Origin: Gemmatimonadaceae bacterium
GTDB lineage: Bacteria; Gemmatimonadota; Gemmatimonadetes; Gemmatimonadales; Gemmatimonadaceae
Length of the DNA stretch: 8,150 bases
NCBI GenBank assembly: GCA_013813605.1
Contig: JACCRL010000048.1
Location: 1-8,150, forward strand
Direction of reading: 5' to 3'
The translations under genes were made by a program, and so were the position numbers. Shown piece after piece: positions 1-6,037 of the stretch. The notes under the pieces were generated by a model. That model was not told where the DNA came from and did no database searches. It saw only the letters and a list, made by a program, of their open reading frames with translations. How positions within the stretch are numbered: position 1 is the stretch's first letter; every line of letters begins with the position of its first letter.

Positions 1-309
1 GGCTTCATCCTCGTCGCGGCCGGCATGGTCTTCTACACGCTGGGATTCTTTCTCTCGCACACGCTACAAGGGGAATACGCAGCGCCGGGGATCGCGCTCG
101 GCCTGATCGCTGCCTTCTACGTCTTCACCAAGCTTCCACGACTCGATTCCCTCAACGTTTTCGACGCCATGGACGGTAAACGGCACCTGGTCGGAAAAAC
201 GTTCCTGCTCGGCTCGTCACTGCCGGTGACCCCAATCGCCATGAGTTTGATTGCGGCGATGTTCCTGGTTGCGCTATCGGCATGGCAAGTCCGAAAGCTC
301 GATTTCTAG
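1..309 (+). CDS. C-terminal fragment of a multi-pass membrane protein, possibly an ABC-2-type permease
   Basis: The frame is open from the first base of the window and ends at TAG 307-309, so the gene starts upstream; 102 residues are visible and the ATG at 25 is probably internal. Three hydrophobic stretches are seen at visible residues about 1-20, 28-43 and 78-95, consistent with membrane helices. Between the last two lies a polar loop of about 35 residues (LPRLDSLNVFDAMDGKRH). The protein ends with a short basic tail (QVRKLDF). This layout resembles the C-terminal half of ABC-2-type transporter permeases, but no diagnostic motif is visible and another polytopic membrane protein is equally possible. 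Gene reality is well supported by frame and composition; the family is a guess. Confidence 0.7.
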   Translation, partial: GFILVAAGMVFYTLGFFLSHTLQGEYAAPGIALGLIAAFYVFTKLPRLDSLNVFDAMDGKRHLVGKTFLLGSSLPVTPIAMSLIAAMFLVALSAWQVRKLDF

Positions 310-325
310 GGGAACGCCAGTATGA

Positions 326-339
326 AAGCTGATCAGCTT
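326..339. repeat. Perfect 14-bp palindrome (AAGCTGATCAGCTT)
   Basis: A perfect dyad of two 7-base arms with no spacer lies 17 bases after the stop of the first gene, in the 134-base gap before the next gene. No T-tract follows on either strand, so it is not a convincing intrinsic terminator. It could be an operator for a dimeric regulator or chance. The rest of the 310-443 gap shows no supported gene. Confidence 0.35.
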
Positions 340-432
340 AGGGCTGCCAAAGCGTCAAGCTCCCTGCTTTTGTCCTCCAGATAGTCAAGAAAACGAAGCC
401 ACCTCAGCCCTACGGCCATTGTGAGTTCGGGG

Positions 433-438
433 TATATT
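433..438 (+). promoter_or_regulatory. Possible -10 element (TATATT) for a leaderless transcript
   Basis: TATATT lies five bases upstream of the ATG at 444. A transcript starting the usual distance from this hexamer would begin at or within a base or two of the ATG, and no purine-rich ribosome-binding site is seen in front of that ATG. No convincing -35 element is present. The same hexamer-N5-ATG layout recurs at 1855-1868. Confidence 0.3.
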
Positions 439-443
439 CGGGT

Positions 444-737
444 ATGGGCCCTGCCTTCCCGACCTTCGAGTTGCTCACCCTTACCGCCACTCGGTTGAGA
501 GAAGAGGGGTTCAGAGAGGAGGCCTCTCGCATCGAGGGGCTGCTGCAGGGCTTTTCGCCGGTGGATGTCGAGACCCTTCACTCGGCGGCGTACGCCTATG
601 TAACCGGTGCGGACAAGCGGGAAGAGAAGATGCCGAGCTCAGCCCGGGCGATGCGCCTGAGCGCAAAGAAGCTCGAATCCCTGCGCGACCGTCTCATTCA
701 ACTCCTGCCCGCGGGAGAGCGTCGAGCGTACGATTGA
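444..737 (+). CDS. Small helical protein of unknown function
   Basis: A 97-residue protein that I do not recognise. It has no signal peptide, membrane segment or cysteine. Two charged, probably helical stretches are visible: residues about 8-36, with the repeated pattern LREEGFREEASRIEGLL, and residues about 65-90, ending in LRDRLIQLLPAGERR. Third codon positions are strongly G/C, like neighbouring real genes, which supports coding. The ATG at 444 lacks an evident Shine-Dalgarno sequence but sits five bases after a TATATT hexamer, which fits leaderless translation. An opposite-strand frame overlaps the first half, but its composition is less convincing there. It could be a small regulatory or scaffold protein; the neighbours give no clue. 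Confidence 0.6.
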   Translation: MGPAFPTFELLTLTATRLREEGFREEASRIEGLLQGFSPVDVETLHSAAYAYVTGADKREEKMPSSARAMRLSAKKLESLRDRLIQLLPAGERRAYD

Positions 738-837
738 CCCGCGCGCGCCCCATTGCCTGGCAAGTGACTCGACAGCCAGCGGCAACGGCAACATTTTCCC
801 AGTGTCGAGCTGGCCAACTCAAACACGCGGAATTTCA

Positions 838-1272
838 ATGTCGAGAGTCGCGCAGTCGCTGGAGGTGACCTGCTCACCCGAAAGCCTGATGAACTACATC
901 GTTGACGTGACGAATCATCCCGCCTTCATCGGTCCCCTCAAGTCGGTGGCAAATCTCAGTGGCGATGTGAAAAAGCCCGGTACGAGCTGGGACTGGGTTT
1001 ACAGTCTCGCCGGCATCGAGCTGTCCGGGAAAGCGGAGACCGTTCGCTTCCTTCCCGGCAAGGAGTTCGTGTACAAGACGACGACGGGCGCGCGCAGCAC
1101 CTTTACCTACCGCGCCGACACGAACGCCGGGAAGACCCGCCTCAGCTTCGACGTCGAGTACGAGGTTCCCCAGAACGTCCTCGGCAAGATGCAGCTCTCG
1201 GTCTTCGAAAGGCTTAACGACCAGGAGAGCAAGCGAGTCGTCGAGAACCTGAAGGCCCTGCTCGAAGAGTAG
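838..1272 (+). CDS. SRPBCC (START/Bet v 1-like) ligand-binding protein
   Basis: A 144-residue cytoplasmic protein with the layout of SRPBCC polyketide-cyclase/dehydrase-like proteins: an N-terminal strand (VAQSLEVTCSPESL), a short helical segment with the typical V-N-H-P-x-x-I pattern (DVTNHPAFIGPL), alternating beta strands through the middle (WDWVYSLAGIELSGKAETV, then FTYRADT and KTRLSFDVEYEVP), and a long C-terminal helix (residues about 120-143, ending NLKALLEE). The family binds hydrophobic ligands in a cavity or acts as a cyclase or aromatase; no ligand can be inferred here. The frame also permits a GTG start at 802, but its 12 extra residues (SSWPTQTRGIS...) are not part of the fold, and the ATG at 838 gives the usual N-terminus. 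The stop is 25 bases before the next gene. It is not obviously linked to the biosynthetic operon downstream. Confidence 0.85.
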   Translation: MSRVAQSLEVTCSPESLMNYIVDVTNHPAFIGPLKSVANLSGDVKKPGTSWDWVYSLAGIELSGKAETVRFLPGKEFVYKTTTGARSTFTYRADTNAGKTRLSFDVEYEVPQNVLGKMQLSVFERLNDQESKRVVENLKALLEE

Positions 1273-1297
1273 AACGGCGACCCGCACCGGTTGGCAC

Positions 1298-1801
1298 GTG
1301 GCCGCCGCCGCGCCATGGATCGGCGCGTATCTCGTTGTCCTTGTGTTGTGGGCGGCCCTGCTTGCGGCCGTTCGCAGGCCCACACTGTGGAAGGGACGCT
1401 CACTCCTGATCGTAAATTCGGCGATTGTCGCCGCGACCGCTGCGAATCTGGCCTTCGCGCGTGAACGGCCGGGATACGGGTTGGCGGCCTTCCTCCTCTT
1501 TCTCCTCGCCGGGGGATTGTTTGCGCGCGACAAGGCCGCGCTCCTGCACGTCAGTCGCGCCGAGGCCGAGCAGATACTGGAGAAGTGCCTGATGCAGACG
1601 AGGGCCAGCTATGAGCGTTCCGGCGAGGATTACACCGTGCGCACCGCCACGGAGAATCTCGTGATCGAAATGCGTGGCGGGCCTCCCGCGATCGCCGTTC
1701 GATTCCTCGGTGGGAAGGGCTCGAAGAAGGCCGAGCTGATCAGGGCGTTGTTCGGAAAGCAGTTCCGCGGGTCGTTCCCGACGATCAGGGTTCCAACCTG
1801 A
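1298..1801 (+). CDS. Three-helix membrane protein with small soluble C-terminal domain, unknown function
   Basis: A 167-residue protein. Hydrophobic helices are visible at residues about 7-24, 36-54 and 60-75. They are followed by a soluble domain of about 90 residues with a charged helix (RAEAEQILEKCLMQTRASY), a beta-rich stretch (DYTVRTATENLVIEM, AIAVRFLG) and a basic tail (GSKKAELIRALFGKQFRGSF). I do not recognise the family. The GTG at 1298 is chosen because no in-frame ATG occurs between it and the upstream gene and it places the first membrane helix near the N-terminus; the Shine-Dalgarno match is poor. It follows the SRPBCC gene by 25 bases on the same strand, so the two may be co-transcribed. 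The positively charged loop between helices 1 and 2 (VRRPTLWKGR) suggests that this loop faces the cytoplasm. Confidence 0.7.
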   Translation: MAAAAPWIGAYLVVLVLWAALLAAVRRPTLWKGRSLLIVNSAIVAATAANLAFARERPGYGLAAFLLFLLAGGLFARDKAALLHVSRAEAEQILEKCLMQTRASYERSGEDYTVRTATENLVIEMRGGPPAIAVRFLGGKGSKKAELIRALFGKQFRGSFPTIRVPT

Positions 1802-1815
1802 CAGCGACACACGAC

Positions 1816-1831
1816 TACGTAATAAGACGTA
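1816..1831. repeat. Short inverted repeat upstream of the operon (TACGT-N6-ACGTA)
   Basis: Five-base arms TACGT (1816-1820) and ACGTA (1827-1831) with a six-base AT-rich spacer lie 24 bases before the -10-like hexamer of the operon. The position suits an operator, but the arms are short and chance is possible. Confidence 0.25.
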
Positions 1832-1854
1832 TCTCCCCAATGCCCGCATGCGCG

Positions 1855-1860
1855 TATTCT
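1855..1860 (+). promoter_or_regulatory. Possible -10 element (TATTCT) of the biosynthetic operon, leaderless layout
   Basis: TATTCT precedes the ATG at 1866 by five bases (GAAGC). The hexamer fits the TAnnnT form of a -10 box, and the transcript would then start at about the start codon. No -35 match is seen at the standard spacing. It lies in the only gap (1802-1865) between the upstream genes and the six overlapping genes, so it is the natural place for the operon promoter. Confidence 0.35.
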
Positions 1861-1865
1861 GAAGC

Positions 1866-2939
1866 ATGAGCAGATCGGAACAACCTGGCCGGCTTTCACC
1901 TTTCGAGCCCTTACCCGCGCTCTCGGCTTCCATGGACCGAGTCACGGATTACGAAACGGGTATCGATGCAATCGCCGAGTATCTTCCCGAACGCGTCGCG
2001 ACTCTTGGCGAGCTGGACGCGGCCGGACTGCTGGGCGGGTCCGCCGCCGTGCTCGCGTCCTTTGGCTTCGAGGGCGTGCACCTCGCTGGCGAGGAATCGA
2101 ATGTCGACATGGCGATTGCGGCCGCCGGGAAGCTGTTTGCCGAGAATGAGATCGACCGCGACGAGATCGGCGTCGTGCTTTACGCGACTGCGCTTACCTC
2201 CAGCTCGACAATGTGGAACGCAGGCTCCGCGTCCGCCATGAATGGCGCGCCCGAATCGGTCCTCGAGTTGAGCGAAGTGTCGGATCTGTTCAGGTATCCG
2301 GCTTCGCGCCTGCAGGCCGAGCTTCAGCTTCGGAATGCCGCCGTCATCGGCGTAAACCAGCTCGGGTGCGCGTCCATCTTTGCCGCGCTCAGGCTCGCGC
2401 GGGCGATGATCGTCGCCGAGGATGATCTCAAGTCGGTACTGTGCGTCAGCGCGGACAAGTTTCCGCCCTCGCACAAGCGCGATCTCATTTACAACGTCGT
2501 TTCCGACGGCGCGTGTGCCGCGCTCGTGCGCCGCGGCGCGGCGAGAAACCGCATCGTCGAATGCACACACGTCACAAAGGGCGCGCTCTGGGATTCCGGA
2601 TCGCTCGAGAACGAGATACTCGCCGCCTACTTCCCGACCGCGAAGGCGCTGATCGAGAGAACTCTGGACAAGGCGGGCCTGACGATCGATGACATCGCGC
2701 TCGTCATCCCGCACAATGTTTCGCTGCGGAGCTGGCAGATACTCGGGCGACTGATCGGTTGCCCGCTCGAGCGAATCTTTACCGAGAATATCAGCCGGGT
2801 GGGCCACACTGTCGCTTCGGACAATCTGCTCAACCTGCGCCGCGCCACTGAAAGCGGTCGCATCAAGCGGGGTGATCATCTGCTCCTGTTCACCTTTGGT
2901 TACGGGCTGAACTGGGCGTGCATGATCCTCGAGCATTGA
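1866..2939 (+). CDS. 3-oxoacyl-ACP synthase III (KAS III)-like condensing enzyme with altered active site
   Basis: A 357-residue thiolase-fold protein, slightly longer than FabH (about 320). The nucleophilic cysteine is C168 in NQLGCASIFAAL. The first active-site histidine is H283 in VIPHNVS (FabH: HQAN-type motif). The C-terminal glycine-rich strand reads FTFGYGLNWA, near residues 342-351. The FabH asparagine motif (GNTSAAS) is replaced by GHTVASD (313-319), giving His314 and Asp319 instead of Asn and Ser. A Cys-His-Asp arrangement is known from KAS III-like acyltransferases such as CerJ (from memory), so the enzyme may transfer an acyl group rather than perform decarboxylative condensation. 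ATG 1866 gives a 22-residue extension; ATG 1932 would give a more FabH-like start. The -10-like hexamer favours 1866. It is the first gene of the operon and probably uses a carrier-bound substrate from the fused carrier domains downstream. Confidence 0.9.
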   Translation: MSRSEQPGRLSPFEPLPALSASMDRVTDYETGIDAIAEYLPERVATLGELDAAGLLGGSAAVLASFGFEGVHLAGEESNVDMAIAAAGKLFAENEIDRDEIGVVLYATALTSSSTMWNAGSASAMNGAPESVLELSEVSDLFRYPASRLQAELQLRNAAVIGVNQLGCASIFAALRLARAMIVAEDDLKSVLCVSADKFPPSHKRDLIYNVVSDGACAALVRRGAARNRIVECTHVTKGALWDSGSLENEILAAYFPTAKALIERTLDKAGLTIDDIALVIPHNVSLRSWQILGRLIGCPLERIFTENISRVGHTVASDNLLNLRRATESGRIKRGDHLLLFTFGYGLNWACMILEH

Positions 2940-4057
2940 GCGTAAAGAGTTCATCGGTTCTGCTCACCGGAGCGACGGGCGCAGTCGGCAGCGAGCTGCT
3001 GCGCCGTCTTGCCGCGAGGAAGGAGACGACCGTCAACGCTCTCGTGCGGCGCGGCAGCACGCGTCAGCCGGACATCGCCGGCATCCTTCGGGACCTGGAA
3101 CCGGTTGCCCGCGTCGTCGTGCTCGAGGGGGAGCTTCGAGACGGACCAACGCTCGGTCTGGCGGAGGCCGATCTCAACGCGCTTGCACGCGAGACCACCC
3201 ACATCGTTCACTGCGGCGGCTCCACCTCATTCACCCTTCCCTTGAGCGAGGCGCGCGCGCTGAACGTCTGCGGTACGCGGGCGATTCTCGATTTCGCGCG
3301 CCGGTGCGACAACCTCCAGTGCGTCGCGTTATTCAGCACTGTGTATGTCAGTGGCAAGCGGTCGGGCGGTTTCTCGGAAGACGACTTTGGCGACGCCGGC
3401 ATGGGATTCGTGAACAGCTACGAGCAATCGAAGGCGGAGATGGAGGAGATCGTCCGGAACGCGATGCACGATTTGCCTGTTCTGCTGCTCCGGCTCAGCA
3501 CTGTCGCCGGCGATTCGAACACCGGCATGGTGCGCGGATTCAATGCCATTCATCACGCCATCCGGCTCGTCTACAACGGTCTCGCCCCGATGATTCCCGG
3601 CGATCCCGACGAATGTGTTGATATTGTCAGCTCCGACTTTGTCGCCGACGCCGCCCTGCATCTCATCGACCATGGGGACACCGGCGTCTTTCATCTCGCC
3701 TCGGGCGCCGAATCGTCGAGCTCGCTTGCCGATCTCATCGGCGCGACCGTTGATTCGCTGGTTCGTTTCCGGCCGGCGTGGAGAAAGCGCGCGATCGAGA
3801 AACCGCTGATAGTGGACCTCGATACCTACGACCTTTTCGTGCGTTCGGTGGAGGAAGCCGGGAACGAGGTAATGCGTGACGCAACGCGATCAATCAGTAC
3901 GTTCGCGTATCAGCTCGCCCACCCGAAGCTGTTCGACACCGCGAGGACGCGCGCCGCGCTCGATGGGAGCCGAATCGCGCCAGGTCGCGCCCTCGAGTTT
4001 TATCCGCGCGTGGTGAAGTACTGCCTCGACTCGAGCTGGGGCACGCGGCCGTGCTGA
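2918..4057 (+). CDS. NAD(P)-dependent SDR, thioester-reductase / male-sterility type
   Basis: A 379-residue extended SDR. The Rossmann motif is TGATGAVG (G18-x-x-G21-x-x-G24), followed by LNVCGT near 115-120, the NVxGT element of extended SDRs. Catalytic residues are S140/T141 in FSTVYVSG and Y168-x-x-x-K172 in SYEQSKAEM. The stretch LRLSTVAGDSNTG (about 191-203) matches the RxSxVxGDSxTG pattern of the NAD-binding_4 family (fatty acyl-CoA reductases and thioester reductase domains of NRPS/PKS). Such enzymes release or reduce carrier-bound acyl thioesters to aldehydes or alcohols; alternatively it could reduce the ketone made by the preceding condensing enzyme. The start is uncertain: GTG 2918 overlaps the upstream gene by 22 bases, while TTG 2936 gives a 4-base overlap and a more usual N-terminus close to the Rossmann motif. 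Neither has a clear ribosome-binding site. The C-terminal 90 residues, with several Arg/Asp-rich helices, form the substrate lid. Confidence 0.88.
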   Translation: MHDPRALSVKSSSVLLTGATGAVGSELLRRLAARKETTVNALVRRGSTRQPDIAGILRDLEPVARVVVLEGELRDGPTLGLAEADLNALARETTHIVHCGGSTSFTLPLSEARALNVCGTRAILDFARRCDNLQCVALFSTVYVSGKRSGGFSEDDFGDAGMGFVNSYEQSKAEMEEIVRNAMHDLPVLLLRLSTVAGDSNTGMVRGFNAIHHAIRLVYNGLAPMIPGDPDECVDIVSSDFVADAALHLIDHGDTGVFHLASGAESSSSLADLIGATVDSLVRFRPAWRKRAIEKPLIVDLDTYDLFVRSVEEAGNEVMRDATRSISTFAYQLAHPKLFDTARTRAALDGSRIAPGRALEFYPRVVKYCLDSSWGTRPC

Positions 4058-5196
4058 CCGAGCGCGAGCTGGCGGGACGTCTTCAGCATTTCATCGTGGC
4101 GAGGCTCGCCCCCGAGGGACTCGGGGCCGGAGTGACCGCGGACACTTTGCTGTTCGAAGAACGCGTGCTCGATTCGCTGCGCATCCTCGAGTTGATCGCC
4201 TTCCTGGAATCGGAGCTCGGCCGCCGCATTCCCGACGAGCACGTCGTTCTCGCCAACTTCAGGAGCATCGGGACGATGGCGCGCGTTTTCTCCGCGGGTG
4301 GAAAAGCAGCGACTGCGCGCCCTCGCCGGAAGCCCGCCGCTCCGGTCTTTCCGCGATCGTCCGGTGCGCGGCAGTATCACCCTTCGGCACCCGCGGAGAT
4401 GGTTGGTCGGGGCGAAATCGAAGTCGTCGCCCGCGGCGGGATCAGGCTGCGTCACTCCGCACTGGAGCTTGCCCGCTATTTCGACGACACCGTACGCGCC
4501 TGGGCGCTGGAGTATGGCGCGGTGGAGGCCGAGTACCCGGAAGCGATCGAGATGGAAACACTTCGCCGCGCCGGGTTTCTCGCCGCCTTTCCGCAGAAGC
4601 TCGTCAAGGGCGCCGATGCTGACAGCGCGATGTCGCCGGCCGTCTGCTATCACGCATATCCGCGCTATGCGAGCAGCGCGGTTTCCGAGGCGGGCTCCCT
4701 TGTCACTGCCGCCGGCCGCTGCTTCCGCGAGGAGCAGGATGAATCCAATCCGCTCGAGCGGTTGCGCGCGTTCACGATGCGCGAAATCATCGTCGTCGGG
4801 AGCGAAGCGGCCGTCGAGCGGCTGCGCGATGGAATGATCGGTCGCGTCTCCCAATGGATCAAGGCGCTCGACCTCGACGGATTCATCGAGACGGCGACGG
4901 ATCCTTTTTTCACGACCGAGGCACGGGGAAGGCGGCTGATGCAGGAGGCGCGACCGCTCAAGTTCGAGCTGCGTCTCTCCGTCGCGGCGAACCGGACCGT
5001 GGCGGCCGCCTCATTCAACAATCATCAGCAGCATTTCGGGCGCGCTTTCGAGATCCGCACCACCACCGGCGCGATTGCGTCGAGCGGCTGCGTCGCCTTC
5101 GGCTGGGAGCGGTGGGTACTCGCGTTCATCGCGCAGCATGGAGCGGACGAGGTGCGCTGGCCTGACATCGTGAGGGGACATGCGACAGTCTCCTGA
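4051..5196 (+). CDS. Acyl carrier domain fused to class II aaRS-like amino acid:[carrier protein] ligase
   Basis: A 381-residue two-domain protein. Residues 1-80 form an acyl carrier domain with the phosphopantetheine serine S42 in VLDSLRILEL. A Pro/Ala/Arg-rich linker (about 83-115) follows. Residues about 116-375 resemble the catalytic domain of atypical seryl-tRNA synthetases and of the amino acid:[carrier protein] ligases derived from them (for example Bradyrhizobium Bll0957). Class II motif 2 is AGRCFREEQ with R223 and E227/E228, and motif 3 is FGWERWVLAF with R354. The three expected zinc ligands are present: C199 (PAVCYHAYP), E245 (FTMREIIVV) and C347 (SSGCVAFG), at nearly the spacing I recall for Bll0957. 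No tRNA-binding arm is present, so loading a carrier protein with an amino acid via aminoacyl-AMP is the likely role. Glycine or alanine would fit known relatives, but specificity is not readable. GTG 4051 overlaps the upstream stop by 7 bases. Confidence 0.88.
   Translation: MLTERELAGRLQHFIVARLAPEGLGAGVTADTLLFEERVLDSLRILELIAFLESELGRRIPDEHVVLANFRSIGTMARVFSAGGKAATARPRRKPAAPVFPRSSGARQYHPSAPAEMVGRGEIEVVARGGIRLRHSALELARYFDDTVRAWALEYGAVEAEYPEAIEMETLRRAGFLAAFPQKLVKGADADSAMSPAVCYHAYPRYASSAVSEAGSLVTAAGRCFREEQDESNPLERLRAFTMREIIVVGSEAAVERLRDGMIGRVSQWIKALDLDGFIETATDPFFTTEARGRRLMQEARPLKFELRLSVAANRTVAAASFNNHQQHFGRAFEIRTTTGAIASSGCVAFGWERWVLAFIAQHGADEVRWPDIVRGHATVS
5172..5177 (+). promoter_or_regulatory. 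Ribosome-binding site for the methyltransferase-like gene
   Basis: GAGGGG lies two bases before ATG 5180, inside the 3' end of the preceding gene. The spacing is short for a Shine-Dalgarno element, but this is the only purine-rich stretch there and it supports the 17-base overlap. Confidence 0.4.
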
Positions 5197-6037
5197 ACCG
5201 ACCGCGCGCCGGCTCGCCAACAGGACGCGGATCTCGCGCTCCATCCCTCGCCGGCTTTTGCTCGAGGGCAAGCTGCACCTCCTGCCGGTCTACGCGCTGC
5301 TGCGTACGAGCGATCTCGCCCGCGAGGGAATCGAGAACTCGGGCAGCTTCCGTTTCGCGGACCACATTTACCGCGGCAGGGCGAGCGGTCGGTATGGCGT
5401 CGGGATGCTGCTCGACAGCGTGCTGCTGCGGCTTCGCGGGGCGCGCTCGATGCGCAGCCGGTTCTATCATTCGCAGCGCGAGGTTCTGACCGCGCTCAAT
5501 GAGCTCGGCGGAGGGGAGCATACCGTCGTCTCGGTTCCGTCGGGAATCGCGCGCGATCTTTTCCAGGTCGCAGAATCGCTGCGAAAGGACCGGCCGGAGA
5601 TCTATGCGCGCACGCGATTCGTCGGGATCGACCTCGACCGTGCGCCGCTCGAGCTGTCCCGCGAGCTTACGCGTGATCACACGAACTTCACCTTCGTCGC
5701 CGCCGATGCACTGCATCCAGCAACCCTGCCAAGGGACGCCGACGTGATCTCATCGCTCGGCTTCGGCGAATTCCTCACCGATCAGGCGCTGGCCGCATTC
5801 TACGCCAGCTGCCATGCGGCGCTGCGTCCGGGAGGCGTGTTCATCACCTCGGCCATGAATCGTGACAGGCTCAGCGATTATCTCGCGCGCGAGCTCGCCG
5901 AGCTGCACACGCACTATCGGTCGGCGGCTCAGATCACGGCAGCGCTCGAGGCCGCTGGCTTCGCGACGGTGCGCACGAGCAGCGACAAGGTCGGGCTGCA
6001 AACGCTCGCCGTCGCTTCCAAAAAGGCGGCAAGGTGA
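5180..6037 (+). CDS. Class I SAM-dependent methyltransferase-like protein
   Basis: A 285-residue protein. Residues about 113-245 follow the Rossmann order of class I methyltransferases: strand 1 with glycine region VVSVPSGIARDL (117-127), strand 2 ending in an acidic residue (FVGIDLDRAPLELS, D151/D153), an acidic residue after strand 3 (FVAADALHP, D166), strand 4 (DADVISSLGFGEFL, 176-188) and LRPGGVFITSAMN (205-217), which is the typical post-motif III segment. The glycine loop is degenerate compared with the usual D/E-x-G-x-G-x-G. An N-terminal extension of about 110 residues (with FRFADHIYRGRASG near 58-70) probably forms a substrate-binding cap. The C-terminus lacks the usual antiparallel strand detail but ends in VGLQTLAVASKK. 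It overlaps the upstream gene by 17 bases and the next by 4. It may methylate the pathway intermediate or product; a non-methylating SAM-fold role is possible. Confidence 0.8.
   Translation: MRQSPEPTARRLANRTRISRSIPRRLLLEGKLHLLPVYALLRTSDLAREGIENSGSFRFADHIYRGRASGRYGVGMLLDSVLLRLRGARSMRSRFYHSQREVLTALNELGGGEHTVVSVPSGIARDLFQVAESLRKDRPEIYARTRFVGIDLDRAPLELSRELTRDHTNFTFVAADALHPATLPRDADVISSLGFGEFLTDQALAAFYASCHAALRPGGVFITSAMNRDRLSDYLARELAELHTHYRSAAQITAALEAAGFATVRTSSDKVGLQTLAVASKKAAR

Noticed and set aside
322..384. 20-codon open frame starting ATGAAAGCTGAT with AGGGGAA seven bases upstream
   Set aside because: The ribosome-binding site is good and the frame follows the first gene directly, but the peptide is very short and Ser/Leu/Ala-rich with no evidence of conservation.
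333..581. Minus-strand open frame of 82 codons, including a possible 28-residue version from ATG at 419
   Set aside because: Its C-terminal part (GLRWLRFLDYLEDKSRELDAL) looks helix-like and lies in the gap, so it is not absurd. But most of it is antisense to the better-supported gene at 444 and there is no ribosome-binding site or family match.
802..837. Upstream GTG start for the SRPBCC gene
   Set aside because: The 12 added residues lie outside the fold, and the ATG at 838 gives a typical N-terminus.
874..1533. Open frame of 219 codons on the minus strand
   Set aside because: It spans the SRPBCC gene and the start of the membrane protein gene on the other strand, and is low-complexity and Arg/Ala-rich.
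1911..2954. Long open frame of 347 codons on the minus strand
   Set aside because: It is fully antisense to the KAS III-like gene, which has recognisable active-site motifs. The frame is a by-product of high GC, and its translation is Arg/Asp/Gly-rich without motifs.
4000..4854. Open frame of 284 codons on the minus strand
   Set aside because: It is antisense to the carrier-ligase fusion, whose domains are clear; the translation has no recognisable family signature.
4051..5196. Annotation as a true seryl-tRNA synthetase
   Set aside because: The protein has no tRNA-binding arm and is fused to a carrier domain within a biosynthetic operon; the zinc-ligand pattern fits carrier-protein ligases.
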